A stretch of 64,000 bases of DNA from an uncultured Draconibacterium sp. (GTDB lineage: Bacteria > Bacteroidota > Bacteroidia > Bacteroidales > Prolixibacteraceae): contig NZ_OY781464.1 of the NCBI RefSeq assembly GCF_963676735.1, forward strand, positions 1,645,001 through 1,709,000, read 5' to 3'. The translations under genes and the position numbers were made by a program. Of the stretch, positions 58,727 to 64,000 are shown in pieces. The first letter of the stretch is position 1, and the number at the start of each line of letters is the position of its first letter. Below the pieces are notes generated by a model that did not search any database, was not told where the DNA came from, and worked only from the letters and a program-made list of their open reading frames with translations.

Positions 58727-58815
58727 TAATCTCCAAAAGTTAGCCATCTGTTGGTTGTCATCGTTAAAATATCCTTATTATTGTATATAAAAAGCATCAA
58801 CCCAAATCTGTAATT

Positions 58816-60165
58816 ATGTACAAAAATTCATTCGTATTTGTATGCCTTTTGTTGCTTAGTTCATATTCTTTATTGGCATTTCCTCAAAAAAAGTATAAAA
58901 TTGCCTGTAACGAAAATTACTATCCATATGTTTCCCGTAATTCTGAAACCGGTGAACTCGAGGGAGTTATAATCGACTGGTGGATGCTGTGGGGTGAAAA
59001 GGCAGGAGCAGAAATTGAATTTGTGCCATTAAGCCTTAACCGGTGTATTGAGAAAACCAGCAGGGGAGAGGTAGATGCAATTGCCGGGTTGTTTTTTAGC
59101 AAGGAAAGAGCAGAATTACTCGACTTTTCTGAGCCTTTATTAAGGATGCAAACAGTGCTTTTTATTCGAAAAAATACCCGTATCGATTCTATTCATCACA
59201 TGAATGGTGAAATTGGTATTCTTGATGGCGATTTGGCCGTGGAGTATTTTACCCAACAATATCCAGAACAAAATTTAAAAATCTACAGGCAGATTGATGC
59301 TCTAAGGCAGGATATTAGCAGTCGCGAAATTAATGCTTTTGTTTATGATATACCCGAAACCATTAGGGGAGGAACAATTAAAATAAAACTGCCAAATGGT
59401 TATGAAATTCTCGATGAACTTTATACTGTAAAGTTACGAATTGCTGTAAAGACCGGTAATAGCCAAATGCTTAACGAGGTTATAACGCATGCCGAAAAAA
59501 TGACTGATGATGAGTTGCTGGAATTAATTGAACCCTATAATTTTTTAAAATCATCAAAATATTTGCTTTGGGGCGGATTGCTCGCCGGCGTTTTATTAGG
59601 GCTGTTTGTTGCAGTTATTATTGCCCGCTTGTTAAAAAATAAACGCAAGATTAAACAACTTGAAAACAAGTTAGAAAATACAGATTGGCAAGTAGTAATT
59701 GATAAGGGAGAAAACGATTATATTGAATTTAAATCGTCGTTAAGGTGGGATCTCCGGCTGGAAAAGCTAAACAAGAACCTGGAGAAAGTAATTGTTAAAA
59801 CGATTTCAGCTTTTTTAAATACAGATGGCGGAATGCTTTTTATTGGTGTTGCCGATGACGGGAATATTTTAGGTTTGGAGAAAGACTACAACACACTGGG
59901 AAAGAAAAACCGGGATGGGTTTATGTTAACGCTAACCAATGTAATAAATAACGACTTAGGTAAAAGCGTTCATAAATATATTACCATAAATATTATTGGC
60001 ATTGGCGAAAAAGATGTATGTATTGTTAATGTCGAAAAATCAGATCGTCCGGTATTTGTTGGCAAAAACGACAACGAAGAGTTTTACATCAGGGCGTCGG
60101 CATCATCGCAACCCTTGAGTGTAAAAGAAACCTATGCCTATATAAATTCTAACTGGAAAAAATAA
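58816..60165 (+). CDS. Membrane protein fusing solute-binding sensor and AlbA_2 (Schlafen-like) domain
   Basis: A 449-residue inner-membrane protein. It has a signal peptide (about 1-21), a periplasmic SBP_bac_3-like domain (about 25-245; KYKIACNENYYPYVSRNSETGELEGVIIDWW), one transmembrane helix (about 250-272), a short coiled-coil (KNKRKIKQLENKLENTD) and a C-terminal AlbA_2/AAA_4-type domain (YIEFKSSLRWD..., SAFLNTDGGMLFIGVADDGNILGLEKD, EEFYIRASASSQPL). The AlbA_2 domain binds nucleic acid or nucleotide in other proteins. This looks like a one-component receptor coupling ligand binding outside to an AlbA effector inside. The combination is unusual and the function is unknown. Confidence 0.85.
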   Translation: MYKNSFVFVCLLLLSSYSLLAFPQKKYKIACNENYYPYVSRNSETGELEGVIIDWWMLWGEKAGAEIEFVPLSLNRCIEKTSRGEVDAIAGLFFSKERAELLDFSEPLLRMQTVLFIRKNTRIDSIHHMNGEIGILDGDLAVEYFTQQYPEQNLKIYRQIDALRQDISSREINAFVYDIPETIRGGTIKIKLPNGYEILDELYTVKLRIAVKTGNSQMLNEVITHAEKMTDDELLELIEPYNFLKSSKYLLWGGLLAGVLLGLFVAVIIARLLKNKRKIKQLENKLENTDWQVVIDKGENDYIEFKSSLRWDLRLEKLNKNLEKVIVKTISAFLNTDGGMLFIGVADDGNILGLEKDYNTLGKKNRDGFMLTLTNVINNDLGKSVHKYITINIIGIGEKDVCIVNVEKSDRPVFVGKNDNEEFYIRASASSQPLSVKETYAYINSNWKK

Positions 60166-60258
60166 GTAAATCATCTGCTGGCTGTAAAAAAATACAACAC
60201 TTTTGTTTTTGATGTAACGATATCCGAAGCTTTACGTCTTATAAAAAAATAATAAGTC

Positions 60259-60762
60259 ATGAAGCGTATATCATTTTTATTAATTGGCATTTTATTTCTC
60301 GCACAATCCTGTAGTTACGAATCCGGCGTATCTGAAGCCTATTCAAAATATCGTTTTAAAGATGGAGTAACAACGGTTTCGGTTCCGGGATGGGTAATTC
60401 ACCTTGCGGCGGGATTGGGAGACCTGAAAGAGGAAGAACGAGAGCTTTTGGAGTGTATTGATAAAGTAAAAGTTATTGCCGTTGAGGATGATAAGCTAAA
60501 TGCTAAGGTTGATTTACACGAGGAGTTTTACAAACAAATTAGCGAGAAAAAAGGATACGAGGAACTGCTTGTTGTACGTGATAAAAACGAAAACATAAGC
60601 ATTTTTGGCCGCATGGATGAATCGGTTATCGAGGAAATGGTGATTTTGGTTGGAGGCGATGATAATGCACTGATTTATGTGAAAGGAGAAATAAGACCGG
60701 AGATGCTTAACAAACATATCGATTTATCGAACCCGGATAAATTTTTAAGTTTGGGGCATTAA
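60259..60762 (+). CDS. DUF4252 lipoprotein
   Basis: A 167-residue lipoprotein (lipobox AQSC, Cys18). The mature part has a DUF4252-like layout: VTTVSVPGWVIHLAAG near residue 38, then a strand-helix pattern and ELLVVRDKNENISIFGR and VILVGGDDNALIYVKGEI toward the end. Such proteins are common in Bacteroidota and are often near sigma-factor or envelope-stress genes; none is seen here. Function is unknown. Confidence 0.8.
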   Translation: MKRISFLLIGILFLAQSCSYESGVSEAYSKYRFKDGVTTVSVPGWVIHLAAGLGDLKEEERELLECIDKVKVIAVEDDKLNAKVDLHEEFYKQISEKKGYEELLVVRDKNENISIFGRMDESVIEEMVILVGGDDNALIYVKGEIRPEMLNKHIDLSNPDKFLSLGH

Positions 60763-60797
60763 TAAACGCAAAGATAAATTACAGTAATCGGAAGTTC

Positions 60798-62180
60798 TTA
60801 GTTTTCACTAAAGAACTTTTTTTTGTGCTGCTCGGCCAAGCTAATTAATGTACTGGCAATTTCAGGGTGCGCATCAATTACATTGATGGTTTCATACGGA
60901 TCATTTACCATATCAAAAAGCGACAAACCAATTTCTGCTGAATAATCATATTTTCCAGGCATGCCATCCCTGCCTTCAAGGGCTGTCATGGTCCGGTACG
61001 AATGGGGCAGGTGCAGTTTCCACTTGCCATCTCCTGACAATACTGCTTCAAAATTTTTATTGTTGGTAAATGCATAATATTCATGGGGATTTGTTGCATT
61101 TGCTTTGCCCAAAATAATATCCCAAACATTTTTACCATCGATTACCGAGTTGGGAAGCGGAACTCCCGAAACATGACAAAGAGTGGGTAATATATCAATG
61201 GACATCAGGGCTTTTTCCGACTGTGTATTCCCTTTTAATGCCGCCGGATATTTAATTATGGTAGCCGAACGTGTTCCTCCGTCAAAAGTGGTTCCTTTAG
61301 CCTCGCGGAAAGGAGTAGTGCCGGCGTGGTTGCCATAAGAAATCCAGGGGCCGTTATCCGATGAAAATATTACAATTGTATTCTTATCCAGTTTGTTTTG
61401 TTTTAAGGCCTTGTTTATTTCCCCAACCGACCAATCCAACTCAAGCATCACATCAGCATATAAGCCTTTTCCTGATTTGCCGTCAAAGGCCTTGCTGCAA
61501 AATAAAGGCACATGGGGCATCGAGTGGGGCAGGTAGATTAGAAATGGCTTTTCGTTGTTTTTGTTGATAAAGTTTACGGCATGTTCGGTATACCATTGGG
61601 TAAGCATTTTTTGGTGCGAAGCCTCAAGTTCTTCGATCACTACCTGTCCGTTCTCCCAGAAATGAATGGGCCATTGCCCCCAATAATCCGGATTTTCCGG
61701 GTGATGTTTCCACATATCGTTGGAATACATTAATCCACAAGATTCGTCAAAGCCCCGGTTGTGTGGCCTTGTTTCGGGTTGATCTCCACAATGCCATTTC
61801 CCAAAAATGGCCGTTTTGTAGCCCGCCTTTTGAAATACTTCGCCAATGGTTGGGAAATTCGTCTCAAGGCCGCGACCATTGGGGCCATGTGCACCAAAAA
61901 CCTTGGTGCGTCCGGGGTAACACCCCGAAATTAAAGCCGACCGCGATGCGGAGCATACAGCCTGAGGAACATAGAAATTTTTAAATACAACTCCTTCTTT
62001 AGCTAGCTGTTGCACGTTGGGTGTTTTAAAATGCTGTTGTCCAAATGGCGTAAAATCAGAATACCCCGAGTCATCAAGAAAAATGATAACAATATTTGGT
62101 TGTTTTTCAGCGGTATATTTATCACAGCCTGAAATAACAAGGAAAGTGGCTAATAAGAGGAGTAATTGGTTTAATCGCAT
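60798..62180 (-). CDS. Sulfatase (S1 family, formylglycine type) lipoprotein
   Basis: A 460-residue alkaline-phosphatase-fold hydrolase. The N-terminus has a lipobox (ISGC, Cys19). The metal-binding start NIVIIFLDDSGYSDFTPFG is followed by the sulfatase signature CSASR (Cys76), which is converted to formylglycine by an anaerobic- or FGE-type maturase. Further blocks are GKWHCGD, PHNRGFDE and FSSDNGPW. It probably cleaves sulfate esters from polysaccharide or mucin-type glycans on the cell surface or in the periplasm. No maturase or glycosidase is next to it, so the substrate is unknown. Confidence 0.92.
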   Translation of the reverse strand: MRLNQLLLLLATFLVISGCDKYTAEKQPNIVIIFLDDSGYSDFTPFGQQHFKTPNVQQLAKEGVVFKNFYVPQAVCSASRSALISGCYPGRTKVFGAHGPNGRGLETNFPTIGEVFQKAGYKTAIFGKWHCGDQPETRPHNRGFDESCGLMYSNDMWKHHPENPDYWGQWPIHFWENGQVVIEELEASHQKMLTQWYTEHAVNFINKNNEKPFLIYLPHSMPHVPLFCSKAFDGKSGKGLYADVMLELDWSVGEINKALKQNKLDKNTIVIFSSDNGPWISYGNHAGTTPFREAKGTTFDGGTRSATIIKYPAALKGNTQSEKALMSIDILPTLCHVSGVPLPNSVIDGKNVWDIILGKANATNPHEYYAFTNNKNFEAVLSGDGKWKLHLPHSYRTMTALEGRDGMPGKYDYSAEIGLSLFDMVNDPYETINVIDAHPEIASTLISLAEQHKKKFFSEN

Positions 62181-62202
62181 AATTAGCTGGTTTTTGTTGT
62201 AC

Positions 62203-62210
62203 CAAAATTA
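62203..62210 (-). promoter_or_regulatory. Candidate -7 element of the sulfatase gene
   Basis: Minus-strand TAATTTTG is a perfect TAnnTTTG motif 23 bp before the ATG at 62180. The nearest TTG is 24 nt upstream. Confidence 0.4.
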
Positions 62211-62288
62211 GTATTTATTCCGCAGCGCTAACATCAATTACTGCAAAGTGTTGGGGAAGTTTTATAAATTAGTGGAAAAAGTCGCACA

Positions 62289-63887
62289 ATGAATTATACT
62301 ACACTCATTATTCTGTTGCTTGGCGGATTGGCATTGTTTCTTCACGGAATGAATGTTATGACCGATGGATTGAAAGCAGCAGCAGGAACCCGAATGAAAT
62401 CGTTTTTAAAAGGAATGACACAAAACCGTTGGACTTCGCTTGTTGCAGGTACGGGAATTACAGCCATTATTCAATCTTCATCAGTTACTACAGTTTTGGC
62501 TGTTGGATTTGTTTCGGCGGGTTTAATATCGTTTCAAAGTACACTAGGAATTATACTTGGAGCTAACCTTGGGACAACAATTACGGCTCAGATTATTGCT
62601 TTTAAAATAACCAAGGCTTCGTGGATAATGATTGCTGCCGGATTTCTTGCAGGTTTTGTTATTAAAAAGGAATCGGTAAAAAATATTGGAATGATTGTTT
62701 TAGGACTGGGACTGGTATTTTTGGGCATGAACGTTATGAGTGATGCAACCGCACCACTTAAAGAATATGCACCGTTTATTGCCTTAATGAACGGTCTCGA
62801 CAATTATTTATACGGAATTCTAATCGGGGCTTTGTTTACTGCATTGGTTCAAAGTTCATCGGCAACAACAGGAGTTGTTATTATTTTGGCCTCGCAGCAA
62901 CTGGTAGGCTTGGAAGCATCAATTGCCATAATTTTAGGAGCAAATATTGGCACTTGTGTAACAGCCGTTTTGTCTGCCCTGGGCAAACCAAAAGCAGCAA
63001 TGCGTGTAGCTGTTTCTCACATTCTTTTTAATGTGTTGGGAGTAATAATCTGGTATGCATTTATTGCTCAACTGGCAGATTTGGTTCAATTTATTTCTGA
63101 AGGAAATACAGCCAGGCAGGTAGCTAATGCACATACCATTTTTAATGCAGCAAATACAGTGCTTTTTATTGGCCTGGTAAAACCCATTGCCAATTTGGTG
63201 ATTTGGTTAGTGCCCTTGAAGAAAAAAGATGAAAAACGCGTATTTCCTGAACTTCATAACTATTACCTCGAAGATGTGGGACTTGCGCTTGAACTTTCTC
63301 AAAACTCGATAGCCAGATTGGGGGATAAAACATTCGAAATCTTAAAAACAGGAATCCCGGTTGCCCTTACAGGTAAACAAGAACAACTTATTGAATTGAG
63401 AAAACAAGACAGTGAAATTGACCGGGGACATACTGAAATACTATACTTTTTACAACATATCCAGAGTAAAACCATCACCAACGAACAAGCACGTGTTTTA
63501 GAACGCCAGATTGAGGCGGTGAATGTACTTGAAACAGCTGCCGATATGGTAACAACATCTTTGGTTGAGGCTGCAGAACATCGGGAAGAAATGGGTTTTC
63601 AAGTAAGTGATGTTACTATTGAAAAGATGCATGGTTTGCATAAAATGGCACTGGATGCCTTTCGGAATGCACTTCAGCAATACAGCCTGGATACAGCAAC
63701 TACGAGTAAAATGCTCTCAAAAGATCGCTTTAAGGAAGAACTGCAGGACGTGCGTTTGCATCTTATCGAACGTTTATCGGATACGGATGAAAACCGTATT
63801 GAAATATATCGTTTCGAGTCGGAAATATTAGAGGGATTAAGACGCTTACATGGGTTGGCAAGGCGCTTAAAAAGAAAAGCAGGATAA
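62289..63887 (+). CDS. Na/Pi-cotransporter family protein with PhoU-like domain
   Basis: A 532-residue inner-membrane transporter. It has eight or more membrane helices arranged as two inverted Na_Pi_cotrans repeats. The QSSS motifs are visible twice (TAIIQSSSVTTVLAVGFV and TALVQSSSATTGVVIILA), each followed by a GANLGT or GANIGT segment. The C-terminal 190 residues form a soluble helical PhoU-like domain (EIDRGHTEILYFLQHIQSK...). It takes up phosphate with sodium, which fits an organism with a sodium-pumping decarboxylase. Confidence 0.93.
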   Translation: MNYTTLIILLLGGLALFLHGMNVMTDGLKAAAGTRMKSFLKGMTQNRWTSLVAGTGITAIIQSSSVTTVLAVGFVSAGLISFQSTLGIILGANLGTTITAQIIAFKITKASWIMIAAGFLAGFVIKKESVKNIGMIVLGLGLVFLGMNVMSDATAPLKEYAPFIALMNGLDNYLYGILIGALFTALVQSSSATTGVVIILASQQLVGLEASIAIILGANIGTCVTAVLSALGKPKAAMRVAVSHILFNVLGVIIWYAFIAQLADLVQFISEGNTARQVANAHTIFNAANTVLFIGLVKPIANLVIWLVPLKKKDEKRVFPELHNYYLEDVGLALELSQNSIARLGDKTFEILKTGIPVALTGKQEQLIELRKQDSEIDRGHTEILYFLQHIQSKTITNEQARVLERQIEAVNVLETAADMVTTSLVEAAEHREEMGFQVSDVTIEKMHGLHKMALDAFRNALQQYSLDTATTSKMLSKDRFKEELQDVRLHLIERLSDTDENRIEIYRFESEILEGLRRLHGLARRLKRKAG

Positions 63888-63949
63888 GCAACCCGTAAAA
63901 TGTATTCAACAATCAGTAAAATGTTTTCGTTAAGGTATTATTTGTTCTT

Positions 63950-64000
63950 TACTTTTGTTTACAATAAAAGCTGAATACATGGAAATTAGTTTAATTTTAG
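63950..64000 (+). CDS. Start of an unidentified gene cut by the window edge (ATG at 63979)
   Basis: An ATG at 63979 opens a frame reading MEISLIL up to the window edge. A perfect TACTTTTG element at 63950-63957 lies 21 bp upstream, which supports a real gene start. Too little is visible to name it. Confidence 0.3.

Overview
The window looks like chromosomal DNA of a member of the Bacteroidota, probably close to the Marinilabiliales/Prolixibacteraceae (the lineage below phylum is an inference). The support is AT-rich DNA, repeated TAnnTTTG-type -7 promoter elements, a SusC/TonB-type receptor with a CarboxypepD_reg domain, the rpmB-rpmG-DUF4295-ftsY cluster typical of the phylum, a sodium-pumping methylmalonyl-CoA decarboxylase operon, and a Bacteroidota-type curli locus. 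No rRNA, tRNA or CRISPR array was recognised.

Left part (1-20 kb). A leftward cluster of sugar enzymes (GH13_18 phosphorylase, GT81-like synthase, two GT4 transferases, a HAD phosphatase) looks like glucosylglycerate-type solute metabolism. It is followed by a creatininase-family gene broken by two frameshifts, an XRE/DUF2975 pair, rimO, a TonB receptor/TPR pair, an SDR and a YbaK-domain protein. A leftward operon encodes methylmalonyl-CoA epimerase and all decarboxylase subunits (alpha, gamma, biotin carrier, beta). Upstream of it, also leftward, lies an acyl-CoA:carboxylate CoA-transferase. Together these suggest propionate formation or use coupled to sodium export.

Middle (20.3-34.6 kb). 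This is a 14-kb curli (functional amyloid) locus and the most distinctive region. It holds five curlin-repeat proteins (two tandem large subunits, two of a second architecture, and two small SDFYFP-ending candidates for minor subunits, one of which lies at each end of the set), csgE, csgF, a csgG carrying an extra C-terminal barrel-like domain, a lipoprotein, and two LuxR-type regulators whose receiver domains lack the phosphoacceptor Asp. A decayed IS256-family transposase sits between two convergent subunit genes. Three subunit genes share a nearly identical leader just before their start codon.

Right part (34.7-64 kb). This is mostly core genome: ferritin, a RelA/SpoT protein with a damaged hydrolase site, TPR proteins, L28, L33, DUF4295, FtsY, a DksA-like protein, a hybrid kinase with a periplasmic solute-binding sensor, a fructosamine kinase/SIS pair, an aminotransferase, a nitroreductase, tandem secreted paralogs, SecA, Lgt, a SlyD-like isomerase with a Cys-rich tail, AroC, DUF134, MsrB, a TruC-like synthase, a solute-binding/AlbA fusion protein, a sulfatase and a Na/Pi cotransporter. 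A 268-bp MITE-like element with 23-bp perfect terminal inverted repeats is inserted directly after one of the tandem paralogs, between its stop codon and its terminator.
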